Below, one piece after another: positions 1 through 8,573 of a DNA stretch of 64,000 nt. How positions within the stretch are numbered: the stretch's first letter is position 1; every line of letters begins with the position of its first letter. The DNA comes from JAJXZP01 sp963787185. Its GTDB lineage: Bacteria > Spirochaetota > Spirochaetia > Treponematales > Rectinemataceae. The translations under genes and the position numbers were made by a program. The notes beneath the pieces were generated by a model that saw only the letters and a list, made by a program, of their open reading frames with translations, was not told the origin of the DNA and searched no databases. The stretch lies in the NCBI GenBank assembly GCA_963787185.1, contig CAWBCC010000009.1:446971-510970 (forward strand), written 5' to 3'.

Positions 1-244
1 CGGACTTGTCCGGGAGCAGGCTATATAGGCAGGAAGCCGTCACGACACCGAGCACGGCGTCGCCGAGAAATTCGAGTCTTTCGTTGTTCAGTGCGTGGAG
101 AGGGTCCTCGTTGCCGCAGGACCTATGGGTAAGAGCGAGGTTCAGGAGCTCGAGGCTCCTGAACCTCAGGTCGGCGACCTTCTGAAAGGCCGCCAATTCG
201 CCCTTGCGCTCGCGCGATAGGGAATCCTTGCTTGAAAAGAACAA
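1..244 (-). CDS. rnc: Ribonuclease III, N-terminal part (cut by window edge)
   Basis: RNase III cleaves double-stranded RNA in rRNA processing and mRNA decay. The 81 codons present contain THRS (39-42) and the family signature NERLEFLGDAVL (54-65), with the metal-binding acidic residues E58 and D62. The double-stranded RNA-binding domain lies beyond the left edge. The start is a TTG at 242-244, chosen because the frame closes with the acpP stop only 27 bases upstream and no ATG or GTG exists between them. It lies co-directionally behind coaD, rpmF and acpP, a common bacterial arrangement. Family assignment is secure; the exact start is inferred. Confidence 0.9.
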   Translation of the reverse strand, partial: MFFSSKDSLSRERKGELAAFQKVADLRFRSLELLNLALTHRSCGNEDPLHALNNERLEFLGDAVLGVVTASCLYSLLPDKS

Positions 245-271
245 AGCTTCCCGCCTCGAAGCCCGGACCGA

Positions 272-508
272 TCACTTCACCTGGGACTTGATGTACTCGT
301 AGGCATCCTTGACAGTCTCGAATTCATTCGCCTTTTCGTCGGGGATAGTGATGCCCATCTCTTCCTCGATGCCGTAGACAAGCTCGTAGGTATCGAGACT
401 GTCTGCGCCGAGGTCCTGGCGAAAGCTCGCCTCGAGGGTGATCTTGTCTTCTTCGACTTCCAGCTTCTCTGCGATAATTTTCTTGACCTTGAGGAACAGC
501 TCGTCCAT
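272..508 (-). CDS. acpP: Acyl carrier protein
   Basis: This 78-residue acidic protein carries acyl chains on a 4'-phosphopantetheine arm during fatty acid synthesis. The attachment site is S37 in GADSLDTYEL; the usual family sequence is DSLDTVEL, so Val is replaced by Tyr here. Length is typical. A good ribosome site (AGGAG) precedes the ATG. It sits 12 bases after rpmF and 27 bases before rnc on the same strand, and coaD nearby makes the coenzyme A that donates the prosthetic group. Confidence 0.97.
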   Translation of the reverse strand: MDELFLKVKKIIAEKLEVEEDKITLEASFRQDLGADSLDTYELVYGIEEEMGITIPDEKANEFETVKDAYEYIKSQVK

Positions 509-520
509 GTCGTTCTCCTC

Positions 521-709
521 TTATGCCTTTGATTCGGGCGAAATGATCTGGCGCCCGCGGTAGAAGCCGCACTTCGGACAAACCCGGTGCAAAAGCACGT
601 GATTGCCGCAGTTCCCACAGGTTACGATGGCCGGAGCGGTCAATTTCATGTTGATCGACCTTCGCCGGCGGGTTCTGGCTTTCGAAGTCTTGAACTTTGG
701 TACAGCCAT
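521..709 (-). CDS. rpmF: Large ribosomal subunit protein bL32
   Basis: A 62-residue basic ribosomal protein starting MAVPKFKTSKARTRRRRS, the usual bL32 opening. Four cysteines (C31, C34, C44, C47) form the zinc-ribbon version of the protein rather than the cysteine-free paralogue. A GAGG ribosome site lies about nine bases before the ATG. It is followed closely by acpP, the frequent rpmF-acpP pairing. The 108 bases between it and the upstream coaD hold no further gene that I can see. Confidence 0.96.
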   Translation of the reverse strand: MAVPKFKTSKARTRRRRSINMKLTAPAIVTCGNCGNHVLLHRVCPKCGFYRGRQIISPESKA

Positions 710-817
710 TACTAAAACCTCATTCCCACAAGAGTTTCCGGAAAGTATGCCGAAGTGGAACCCTACACAAAGGTCGAAAAATTGTCAAGTCCGAGACTCG
801 CCTCCCGTCGAGGTGCA

Positions 818-1327
818 TCAATGAGCCGGACCCTGTCGCGATTCGACCCCGGCTCTGGCTTTTGCGGCGATCGCCTTCGCGACAGTCGGCGGCACCATGG
901 CCGACAGATTGCCCCCGAAGGAAGCCAGCTCCTTGATCGAACTCGATCTGAGCACGAAGTATCGAGGATCGGTCGCGATGAACATCGTCTCGATTCCGGG
1001 ATCCAGGCCTTTGTTCAATATGGACAGATCGAACTCGTAGGAAAAATCGGTAAGGTTTCTCACGCCTCGAATGAGGACCCTGCAGCCGTTGTCGCGGGCG
1101 AACTCCACGATCAGGCGATCGCAGAGCTGAACCGACACGTTGGGATAAGGTCGGACGAGTTCCACGAGGAGATCGCGGCGCTCCTCGGGAGTGAAAAAGC
1201 CGTTTTTTTGGCGATTGACCGCCACGACGACGAGAATCTCTTCGAAGATGCCCTGCACCCGTTCGATGACATTGAGGTGCCCGTAGCTCGGCGGATCGAA
1301 AGATCCCGGAAAAACAGCCTTGACCAT
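818..1327 (-). CDS. coaD: Phosphopantetheine adenylyltransferase
   Basis: CoaD transfers AMP from ATP to 4'-phosphopantetheine, the penultimate step of coenzyme A synthesis, in the cytoplasm. The 169 residues show the nucleotidyltransferase opening GSFDPPSYGH (8-17; the family T/HxGH motif appears as SYGH), RGVRNLTDFSYE in the middle, and the ATP-binding RSSSIKE near the C-terminus. Length matches the family (about 160). It leads the coaD-rpmF-acpP-rnc series. Confidence 0.96.
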   Translation of the reverse strand: MVKAVFPGSFDPPSYGHLNVIERVQGIFEEILVVVAVNRQKNGFFTPEERRDLLVELVRPYPNVSVQLCDRLIVEFARDNGCRVLIRGVRNLTDFSYEFDLSILNKGLDPGIETMFIATDPRYFVLRSSSIKELASFGGNLSAMVPPTVAKAIAAKARAGVESRQGPAH

Positions 1328-1430
1328 CCGATGACTCTAGTCCCCGGATCGTACGGGGTCAAGGCGCAAAGCAGACGTGGGGGCGACTCGTCTCGCCCTC
1401 GCTATCCAAAGTGCCGATATCTTATATGAT

Positions 1431-2027
1431 ATGCGAAGACTTCTGACGGCCGCCGTCCTCGTTCTCGCGACGCTTTCCGCGGCGGCCTACCCCGTCTACT
1501 ACAAGGAACAATACTACAAGCTCTTCCATACGCATTACATTCAGTCTCCCGACGATTCCATTGAAAACATCTACTGGCTGGAGCTTGCGAAGAAAGCCGA
1601 CTTTTGCAATCCGCTCTACGCCCTGGCGACAATCGCGGATACCGAGCAGTGGAAGAGATACCGCTACCTCCTCGACATGCATATCGATCTCATGCTCATC
1701 CAGCAACATCTGATATTGGGTTCCAAATTCGACAAACGAGTCGCCTATTTCTACAATGCACCTTGGAAACAAGAGAATCTCGACAGCCTCAAGATAGCCG
1801 AATCGGCCTACCGCACGGCCCTGCTGTACTGGGGCGAGGCGAAATCTCTCGCCGCCATGGCGATGAAGACGCCCTTTCTTCCGATAGACGGTGCGGAATA
1901 TTGGATAGACGAAGCCTCGCGCGTCGAGTCGGGAGATTTGAATTACGCCGATATCATCGCCGCCCAACTCTCCCGCCTCGAAAAGGTGCGCGCGGCATTC
2001 GAGAAGATGGACGGAAACACCTACTGA
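1431..2027 (+). CDS. Exported protein of unknown function, spirochaete-like
   Basis: About 198 residues with a clear signal peptide: MRRLLTAAVLVLATLSAAAY, then a Tyr/His-rich mature start containing YYKEQYYKLFHTHYIQSPDD. The rest is predicted mostly helical with many aromatic residues. No enzyme motif is visible. I chose the ATG at 1431, which gives the signal peptide; a GTG at 1377 in frame would bury it. No Shine-Dalgarno sequence precedes this ATG. The 3' end overlaps the convergent SPFH gene by seven bases. The composition resembles spirochaetal periplasmic proteins, but I do not recognise the family with certainty. Confidence 0.75.
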   Translation: MRRLLTAAVLVLATLSAAAYPVYYKEQYYKLFHTHYIQSPDDSIENIYWLELAKKADFCNPLYALATIADTEQWKRYRYLLDMHIDLMLIQQHLILGSKFDKRVAYFYNAPWKQENLDSLKIAESAYRTALLYWGEAKSLAAMAMKTPFLPIDGAEYWIDEASRVESGDLNYADIIAAQLSRLEKVRAAFEKMDGNTY

Positions 2028-2896
2028 CGATGCTCCTTCAGAGGAAGGACACCGGCCATTTCGCCTATGACATTGACCAGCTCGCCCGAGGCGGGCAGGA
2101 CGATCTTGGAATTGTTCTTGAGGGACTCTTCGACCGTCTGGAGGCGCTTGAGAAGCTGGGCGTTGCCGACGAAGTACTGGTTGGCCGCTTCGTTGACGAG
2201 CTTTATGGCCTGGGATTCGCCCTCGGCCTTGAGTATCTCCGCCTGGCGAATGCCCTCGGCTTTCTTGATCTCGGCGCGCTTCTGGCCGTCGGCCATGGTT
2301 TCGGTGGCGGTGGCGAAGTCGATCGCGGCGATTTTTTCGTTTTCGGCCTTGACGACCTTGTTCATGGTCTCCTGAACGTCCTTCGGGGGATCGATCTCCT
2401 TGAGCTCCGTGCGGACGACCGCGATACCCCAGGTGCTGGTCTCCTGCAACAGGGTCTTGAGAAGATCGGAATTGATGCGCGAGCGTTCGCTGTTGGCGCT
2501 CTTGAGAGTCATGGTGCCGATGATATTTCGCAGAGTGGTTCGCGCGAGGTTGACTATCTGATACTGGTAGTTGTTGACGTTGTACTGCGAGGCCTTCACG
2601 GAGTCCTCGTCGGCCTTGACGCGAAAGTACACCTGGGCATCGACGCGGGCGTTGAGATTGTCGTTCGTGATGATCTCCTGAGGTTCGGCATTGACCATCT
2701 GCTCCGTGGTATTGATCTGATACATTTTGGTGATGATGGGGAACACCCAGTGGAAGCCGGGCTCCGCGAAGCGGAAGTAGCGGCCCAGCAGTTCGATGAG
2801 GCCGCGATGCGTCGGACGGACGATTCGAATGCCTGAAAAGAAAAAGATGACTACGATGAACCCGACGATGTATCCGAGTATTTCGAACATGGACAT
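2021..2896 (-). CDS. SPFH/Band 7 (stomatin-like) membrane protein
   Basis: A 291-residue member of the SPFH superfamily (QmcA/slipin type), which forms oligomeric scaffolds at the inner membrane and often works with membrane proteases. One N-terminal membrane segment (about 5-23) is followed by GRYFRFAEPGFHWVFPII, the typical Band 7 entry, then a coiled region rich in Ala, Glu and Lys (about 185-245; ADGQKRAEIKKAEGIRQAEI). GGAGG-like Shine-Dalgarno GGAGG stands six bases before the ATG at 2896. No NfeD partner is adjacent. The end overlaps the convergent upstream gene by seven bases. Confidence 0.9.
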   Translation of the reverse strand: MSMFEILGYIVGFIVVIFFFSGIRIVRPTHRGLIELLGRYFRFAEPGFHWVFPIITKMYQINTTEQMVNAEPQEIITNDNLNARVDAQVYFRVKADEDSVKASQYNVNNYQYQIVNLARTTLRNIIGTMTLKSANSERSRINSDLLKTLLQETSTWGIAVVRTELKEIDPPKDVQETMNKVVKAENEKIAAIDFATATETMADGQKRAEIKKAEGIRQAEILKAEGESQAIKLVNEAANQYFVGNAQLLKRLQTVEESLKNNSKIVLPASGELVNVIGEMAGVLPLKEHRQ

Positions 2897-2959
2897 TCTA
2901 TGCCTCCATTCTCATACGCCAAGTATAGCGCCGATATCGGATCCTTGGCTCAAATTCGA

Positions 2960-3811
2960 CTAGAAGAGTGCCACCGCGGCATAGCCGACGAAGGATTCGT
3001 CGCTGCGCTGTTCGAGGCTCGTACCGTAGCCGAGGAGCTCGGCACGCGTGGCTCCGGAGGCCAGGGCGAAGGAAAGAGCGGCAGCAGCGGCCCCCGACGA
3101 GCAGGCGGAGCCCTCGCGCTCGCCGCGGCGCAGGGCTTCGGCTGGGTCCAATGCGAGAAGGGCATCGACGAAGCGTTTGTCGTTGACGCCGCGGACCCAC
3201 TCTTCGGCCACGGAGCCCCGTCCTTTGGGCGAGAAACCGTAGGCGGGACCGTAGTGAGTGAGGTCGGTGGAGCCGAGGCATGCGACTCTCCGTCCGAGCG
3301 AGGCCGCGGCCGCGGCAAGGGCTTCCCCGAGACCGAGTGCGGCCTCGCCGTTGGGCGCGCGCAGCCATAGGAGCCTCGCCTCCGGAAAGCGGAGCTTTAT
3401 GAGAGGAAGCTGCACTTCCACGGTGTTGTCGGCGGCGGCGTCAGCGCGGAGGGGGCCGCCCTGTCGTCCCTCGAACGAAATGGAGAGGGCATCTCGAAGC
3501 TCCGTATCGGATAGGAGAGGACCGAGCGGGGTATCGAAGCCCTCCTCGGCGGCGATCAGAGGAGAGGCGAAAGGGGGCAAATGACCGCCTATCACGGCGA
3601 CGGTCTCGGCCTCGGCGAGGGCGAAAATCGCCCGCGCTGCGAAGCGGCCCGAAAACAACCAGCCGGCGTGGGGCGCAACGGCCGCTTTGGCTCCGGAACT
3701 CGCCGTCTCGGAGGGATAGAGGCTCAAATTCCAGGAAGCGACAGCCTCTTCGATATCCGCCCTATCGTGCGGATACCAGCCCGGTGGAAGTGCCCTGCGG
3801 CGCAGAACCAT
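2960..3811 (-). CDS. MEMO-like protein (AmmeMemoRadiSam system protein B)
   Basis: About 283 residues. The family signs are APHAGWLFSG near the N-terminus, VIGGHLPP, DNTVEVQLPLIKLRFP, and GSTDLTHYGPAYGFSP: the spread His/Asp/Cys-type metal site of the MEMO1 family. Family members are related to class III extradiol dioxygenases; their bacterial substrate is unknown. Start chosen at 3811 because AGGAGG lies just upstream; an earlier ATG at 3952 would cross the promoter of the divergent gene. The usual AmmeMemoRadiSam partners (AMMECR1 and radical SAM) are not next to it. Confidence 0.85.
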   Translation of the reverse strand: MVLRRRALPPGWYPHDRADIEEAVASWNLSLYPSETASSGAKAAVAPHAGWLFSGRFAARAIFALAEAETVAVIGGHLPPFASPLIAAEEGFDTPLGPLLSDTELRDALSISFEGRQGGPLRADAAADNTVEVQLPLIKLRFPEARLLWLRAPNGEAALGLGEALAAAAASLGRRVACLGSTDLTHYGPAYGFSPKGRGSVAEEWVRGVNDKRFVDALLALDPAEALRRGEREGSACSSGAAAAALSFALASGATRAELLGYGTSLEQRSDESFVGYAAVALF

Positions 3812-3891
3812 GCCACCCTCCTGTTTCTTCGTCCGGAACTTTCCGATGCTTCGAAAATTCGCGAACGGCCTGGCGGATCTGCCGATATAAG

Positions 3892-3897
3892 TATAAT
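3892..3897 (+). promoter_or_regulatory. Consensus -10 box ahead of the 3912 gene
   Basis: A perfect TATAAT sits 14 bases before the ATG at 3912, with only GGAG between as a ribosome site, so the leader would be about eight bases. The -35 position is poor. The same AT-rich patch contains a minus-strand TATACT (3890-3895) that could serve the divergent MEMO-like gene. Confidence 0.45.
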
Positions 3898-3911
3898 ATG
3901 TCGGAGTCGCC

Positions 3912-5195
3912 ATGAATAGACGATTTCTAGCCGTGCTGGCGGCAACCAGCATCGCGGTCGCCCTGCTCGCGGCCGTCTCCGTCGCGTTCCGCGCGTTCGA
4001 AGCGGAGGCGGCGGGCAGAAAGGCCGCGAGCGCCGATTTCGAAACCCTGCGCTACTCCCTCTCTCGAGCGCGCAACGCCTCCGACCTGAGCGATCCGGCC
4101 CTGCGCAAGCGTCTGTCGGCTCAATACCGCCTCAGTCCGAACCTGCTCCTCATCGTCGTCTACGAACGCGGTGCGGGAGTGCGTTGGCGAATCCCCGCCT
4201 ACTCTCCCTATCTTCCGGCCGCCGAGAATGTGCTTCCCAGGCCGCAGCCGAAATACCCGCCTCTTTCCTCGCTTCTGCTTTCCTCCCCTCTGCCCGGCGA
4301 TCCCACGGGCCTTCTCGACCTGGACGCTCTTTACAGAACCCTGGACCAGCGGACGGTATTCCTGGCCTTCAGAGATGCGCTTCTCGCGATCGCCGTCTAT
4401 ATCGCCCTGGTAGCCGTCGCCATCGCTTTCGCTGCGGCTCTATCTTCGACGCGCGTCAAGGAAAGCGAAGAGCTGGATCCCGATCTGTCGCGCCGCATGG
4501 CCGCCGCCGCGGCCGACGAAGCGAAGCAAGAGAAGGTGATGGGCCTGTACGATTCGCCGGATCCGGAATCGTCCGATGCATCCGGCGGCGCTTCGAACGC
4601 CTTCGCGACGCTCGAAGAGGAATTCAGCATTCCCGACTTGGCTTCGTCCGAAGGCGAAGGAGCTCGCAGGCGGCCGAGCGGGCTGTACTCGCCCAGATCG
4701 TCTCTCGGCTGGGAGAGCTACCTCGAAGCCCGGCTCGATGCCGAACTCCAGCGCTCCGCTTCCTTCGAACAGGATCTCAGCCTCCTTCTGGTCAGCTACG
4801 AGAATCTCCACGGAGAATCCTCGCCCGAGTACAAGGCCCTCGCCGATTCCATCGCGGAGTTCTTCAGTTTCCGCGATTTGGCTTTCGAACGGAGCGACGA
4901 CGGCTTCGCCGTCATCTTGCCCAACATCGATGTCGATCATGCGCTGCGAATGTCCGAGGAATTCGTCAAGAAGCTGGACTCGCGGATGGAAGCATTCCGC
5001 AACGGGCAGAAGCCTCTACCCGTGTTCCTGGGGCTCGCGTCGCGAACCGGCCGCCTCGTGGACTCCGCACGAATGATGCAGGAAGCCCTCGCCTCTCTCG
5101 AAAAGGCGCGCAGTGAGGGCGGCGCCCGTATCGTCGCATTCCGCCCCGATCCGGAAAAATATCGCCTGTACCTGGCCTCGAAGGGCTGTGCCTAG
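3912..5195 (+). CDS. Membrane protein with degenerate GGDEF-like domain
   Basis: 427 residues. Membrane segments lie at about 7-27 and 155-180 with a roughly 125-residue extracytoplasmic region between them, then an acidic low-complexity linker (about 200-265), then a C-terminal domain (about 268-420) with the fold pattern of GGDEF proteins. Where active diguanylate cyclases have GGDEF, this has FERSDDGFAVILP, so the catalytic glycine pair and acidic residues are altered and enzymatic activity is doubtful. It may act as a sensor that binds rather than makes a nucleotide. Convergent with the DUF4340 gene. Confidence 0.7.
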   Translation: MNRRFLAVLAATSIAVALLAAVSVAFRAFEAEAAGRKAASADFETLRYSLSRARNASDLSDPALRKRLSAQYRLSPNLLLIVVYERGAGVRWRIPAYSPYLPAAENVLPRPQPKYPPLSSLLLSSPLPGDPTGLLDLDALYRTLDQRTVFLAFRDALLAIAVYIALVAVAIAFAAALSSTRVKESEELDPDLSRRMAAAAADEAKQEKVMGLYDSPDPESSDASGGASNAFATLEEEFSIPDLASSEGEGARRRPSGLYSPRSSLGWESYLEARLDAELQRSASFEQDLSLLLVSYENLHGESSPEYKALADSIAEFFSFRDLAFERSDDGFAVILPNIDVDHALRMSEEFVKKLDSRMEAFRNGQKPLPVFLGLASRTGRLVDSARMMQEALASLEKARSEGGARIVAFRPDPEKYRLYLASKGCA

Positions 5196-5212
5196 GCGCA
5201 GCCCTTCGCAGC

Positions 5213-6205
5213 TCATTTCTTCGGCAGGAGCTGGGCCGGCGTCTTGAGCGCCGCGCGCAGGCTGTACGAGGAAATCTCGAACGTATACGGCGAGCCCGTA
5301 AGGCGCGCGTAGAAGCGGTTTTCGGTCGGGCCGGCTGCCGAAACCCCGGGCGCCGGGGGAATGGCGCGGCCTATCTCCAGCACTCTCGTGCCGCCCGCGC
5401 CGAGATACAGCTGCACTCTCGCGCCGACGGGTTCGAATGCATCGGCCGGCGGGGACGCGACATAGTCCTCCGCTTCGAGAGCGATGATCGAGCGGACCAT
5501 GGCGTCGGCCGAGGATGCCTCCACTCCGCCGGCCGGGCCGGACCATCCCTGGCCCGAACGAGTCAGGCGATAGTCGATCTTGAGCGCCGGCATTCGAGGG
5601 CCGTCCACGGGCAGGGAAACGTCCACGCTCACGGACTGGACATCCGATTCCGGCATTTCGGGCATGATGCGAAGATCGAGCCAGCTCTTGCGTCCGTATC
5701 CGAGATACGCCGCGAAGGACGCGCTTACGGCGTAGGCTTCGTCCGAGCCTTTTTTTCGAATATAGATTTCCGACCCCGTCGGTCCATAGTTGCCCACGCT
5801 GAGGTCGGCCATGTCGAACCCGGCGGCATTCTTGACGAGGATGGACTTGGCCTTGCCTTCGTCGAGTCCCAGGCCCGTCCACGCGGTCTTGGAGTGGGCC
5901 AGCGGTCTCAGCCGCTTGACGTCCGCCAAGGCCTTGAGGAAATCCGCGATGCGATCGGACTGAGCGGGAAAGCGGCTGGACGCATCGGCCAGGAACCAGG
6001 AATCGCTCTGTTTGACCAGGGAGACGGATTCGGAGCCGCCCAGCTCTATCGCGGCCGCGTTGTCCGTCTTGCCGGCAAATATGCCGCCTGTCTCCGATCG
6101 AGCTTCCACTCGCCCGGGCGAGAAAATCATACCGAGCACCCAGATTGCGAGAAGGGCGGCCAGGGTACCCGAAAGTACGAGCACTTTTCTTTCATAGCGC
6201 ATCAT
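5213..6205 (-). CDS. DUF4340 protein of a GldG-type ABC system
   Basis: 330 residues with one N-terminal membrane anchor (about 8-28) and a long extracytoplasmic part. The pattern SDSWFLADASSRFPAQSDRIADFLKAL-like (about 67-93) and the repeated beta-strand segments are characteristic of DUF4340. It ends a four-gene unit (ATPase, permease, GldG-like, DUF4340) and its start overlaps the GldG-like stop by four bases (ATGA), indicating translational coupling. Its role in the complex is unknown; the family is consistently linked to GldG-type transporters. Confidence 0.82.
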   Translation of the reverse strand: MMRYERKVLVLSGTLAALLAIWVLGMIFSPGRVEARSETGGIFAGKTDNAAAIELGGSESVSLVKQSDSWFLADASSRFPAQSDRIADFLKALADVKRLRPLAHSKTAWTGLGLDEGKAKSILVKNAAGFDMADLSVGNYGPTGSEIYIRKKGSDEAYAVSASFAAYLGYGRKSWLDLRIMPEMPESDVQSVSVDVSLPVDGPRMPALKIDYRLTRSGQGWSGPAGGVEASSADAMVRSIIALEAEDYVASPPADAFEPVGARVQLYLGAGGTRVLEIGRAIPPAPGVSAAGPTENRFYARLTGSPYTFEISSYSLRAALKTPAQLLPKK

Positions 6206-7848
6206 GAGCTCCTCCCTTCATCGGCTTGCGAAACGGCGACCGGGACGGGGTCACGTGCGATGCGCCGCCGCTTTCCGGCGCGCAGCAGACCGAAGACAAG
6301 CACGAGAAGCGGGACGAGACCGAGGTTCAGCACGTAGATGAACATGATGACGGCATTGCGAACATCAGGGTCCTGTATCCTGGCGAGACGCATGTCGCGC
6401 ATGCCGCGGGTCCTTATCGAGACGAGTTCATTGCCGGACGCGAGCCAGTCGGCTGCATCGGAAATGAAGGAGGCATTGAACTGAGAATCCGTCATCGTCA
6501 TGAGATCCGTCGCGAAGTCGGAGGAGCCGACCACGATGATTCGCGAGGGCCTGGAGGCCGATGGCAGAGGCGGAAGAGCCTCCGAGCCCGATCGGGTCGG
6601 CACCGGACGGCCGGCATAGGCCTGAGGCAGGATTCCCGACAGGGAAACCGCGAGCAGGTATCGGCCCGTGGTATTGTCCGCCTCCTCGGCGTAGTAAGGC
6701 TCGTCTTCCGGTCCGACGGCGAAATGCTTGGTCTGCAACCAGGCCTTGGGCGTCGTTTCCACCAGGGACTGCTCGTCGACACCGCTGCGCTTTTCGAGTT
6801 CCAGGGGACTCGCCCAGAACAGATCGAGCCCGGCGAGTCGCGCCGTGAGAGGATTCTTCGCGTCGCGGTTCTCCGGCCTGGTAATGATCCAGTGCGGATA
6901 GCGGACATAGCGGATGAGCGCGCCTCCGTAAGGAGAGGCTTCCTGGAAGGGAACGGTCAGCGAGGAGGGATCGAGTACGAGATCGGGATCCACCTTCACG
7001 CCATAGTCGTCCAGGGCGGAGAGCAGGGGATTGTTGGCGAGAGGAGTGGCCGTCAAGTTTTGCCGCGCGTCGACATTGACACCCTTCGCGGCGAAGAGGA
7101 CCTTCCCGCCGCCCGCGAGGTAGGCGTCTATGCGATAGGTCGCGTAGTCGTCCAGACCGTTGTTGCCGAGAACGATGAGGACCGAAGCCTCGGGGGGAAC
7201 CGCATCGCCCGGATGAATTTCCTGGATGCTCCAGCCATTCTTCCGCATCGTACCGGTGAGCGTGCCGTAGTCGTTTCCGAGGCTCTTGTCGGAGTCTCCC
7301 ACGAGGAAATCCGCCACATTGCTACGGTCGGATATCTCGGTGCGTATGGCCTTGACCAGATCGTACTCGAGGGTCGAAGTCCCGAGTACGAAGGGGATGA
7401 CCTGAGTTTTGTCCAGGTATTGGACGACGATGCCCGAGTAGACGAGGGCGACTCGCTGCTCGTTCCTGTCCACGATCTGCATCCGCTGCGGTTGAACCCC
7501 GAGGGCTTCGATGGCGGCCGCCCGTTCGCCGTTTCCCGCGCCGGGATCCGTCACCTCGACCGATATCTTACCGTGCGAGGCCGCGGCGAATTCCTCGAGG
7601 AAGTCCTGAATCGCCCTCGGGGCCGGATGGCGGGCGGCGAGCATCGGCGATACGTAATAAGTTATGCGAACCTGCTCGGACACGGATTTGTGCAGCTCGC
7701 GCGAGGCCTGGGAGAGCGTATAGGTGTGATCCGCGGTCAGATCGAGGCGGAAGTGAAATCGATCGGTCACCAGCACTGCCGCGACGAGCACGGCGAGCGT
7801 GAGAATCAGGAGCACGAAAGCGCGGCGCTTTCCGATTGTTGCATTCAT
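6202..7848 (-). CDS. GldG-like ABC transporter auxiliary membrane protein
   Basis: 548 residues from the ATG at 7846-7848 (GGAG ribosome site, two bases after the permease stop). A signal-anchor at about 10-30 is followed by RLDLTADHTYTLS, a hallmark of the GldG/IFT52-like family, a large soluble region (residues 35-500) and a C-terminal membrane helix (about 507-528) with a short basic tail. In Bacteroidota the relatives take part in gliding; in other phyla the exported substrate is unknown. An apparent longer reading frame upstream overlaps the permease gene and is not real. Confidence 0.85.
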   Translation of the reverse strand: MNATIGKRRAFVLLILTLAVLVAAVLVTDRFHFRLDLTADHTYTLSQASRELHKSVSEQVRITYYVSPMLAARHPAPRAIQDFLEEFAAASHGKISVEVTDPGAGNGERAAAIEALGVQPQRMQIVDRNEQRVALVYSGIVVQYLDKTQVIPFVLGTSTLEYDLVKAIRTEISDRSNVADFLVGDSDKSLGNDYGTLTGTMRKNGWSIQEIHPGDAVPPEASVLIVLGNNGLDDYATYRIDAYLAGGGKVLFAAKGVNVDARQNLTATPLANNPLLSALDDYGVKVDPDLVLDPSSLTVPFQEASPYGGALIRYVRYPHWIITRPENRDAKNPLTARLAGLDLFWASPLELEKRSGVDEQSLVETTPKAWLQTKHFAVGPEDEPYYAEEADNTTGRYLLAVSLSGILPQAYAGRPVPTRSGSEALPPLPSASRPSRIIVVGSSDFATDLMTMTDSQFNASFISDAADWLASGNELVSIRTRGMRDMRLARIQDPDVRNAVIMFIYVLNLGLVPLLVLVFGLLRAGKRRRIARDPVPVAVSQADEGRSS

Positions 7849-7850
7849 GT

Positions 7851-8573
7851 TCAGCTCCACTTTCGACGGGTCAGGTTCCACGTCGAGAGGAAGAGGAACA
7901 AGACACCGACCGCGATGAAGTAGGCGAGGTCGCGACTGTCGGCGACGCCTCGCGCAAAGGCCTCGTAGTGAAAGGCCAGGGACAGCCAATCGAGAATCGC
8001 GGCGAGCACGCCGCCGATCTGGAGGAAATTCGCGAGCGCGTTGATGAATACCAGAAAGATCATGGCGAAGGCCGCGCCCAGAAAGGCGCTCACCTGGTTT
8101 TTCGCCAGAGAGGACACCCATTGGCCGAGCGCCACTGCCGCGCCCGCAGCCAGGATGACGCCGAGATACTGGGCCGCCAGCACGCCGGGGTCGAAAGAAC
8201 CGAGCAGGGAAACCGCCAGAGGCACGGGCAGAGTGAGGAGAATGGCGATGAGGGCGAGGGCGAATGCGGCGAGAAACTTGCCGAGCACGAGCTCGGACTC
8301 GGCGTAGGGGAGCGTCAGCAGGAGCTCGTAGGTCCCCGTCCGGCGTTCCTCGGCCCACGAGCGCATGGTGATGGCAGGGATCACGAATGCGAAGGCCTTG
8401 AGCATAAAGTCGAAATATTGGCGGAGGTCGGCCTGGTTCATGGTGAAGAAGGCGCTCAGGAAAAAGAGCGAAACTGCCGTGAAGAGCAGGAAACTGATGA
8501 TGACGCCGTAGGCCACGGGCGAGTTGAAGGAACTCCTGAGTTCGCGCCTGGCGATGGCGAAAACGCGATTCAT
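7851..8573 (-). CDS. ABC-2 type transporter permease
   Basis: 240 residues with about six membrane helices. The opening MNRVFAIARRELRSSFNSPVA is typical for permeases of this class, followed by an amphipathic section and RTGTYELLLTLP, the coupling helix region that contacts the ATPase. Start at 8573 overlaps the ATPase stop by four bases (ATGA). With the ATPase upstream and the GldG-like and DUF4340 proteins downstream it forms one exporter-like complex in the inner membrane. Confidence 0.9.
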   Translation of the reverse strand: MNRVFAIARRELRSSFNSPVAYGVIISFLLFTAVSLFFLSAFFTMNQADLRQYFDFMLKAFAFVIPAITMRSWAEERRTGTYELLLTLPYAESELVLGKFLAAFALALIAILLTLPVPLAVSLLGSFDPGVLAAQYLGVILAAGAAVALGQWVSSLAKNQVSAFLGAAFAMIFLVFINALANFLQIGGVLAAILDWLSLAFHYEAFARGVADSRDLAYFIAVGVLFLFLSTWNLTRRKWS

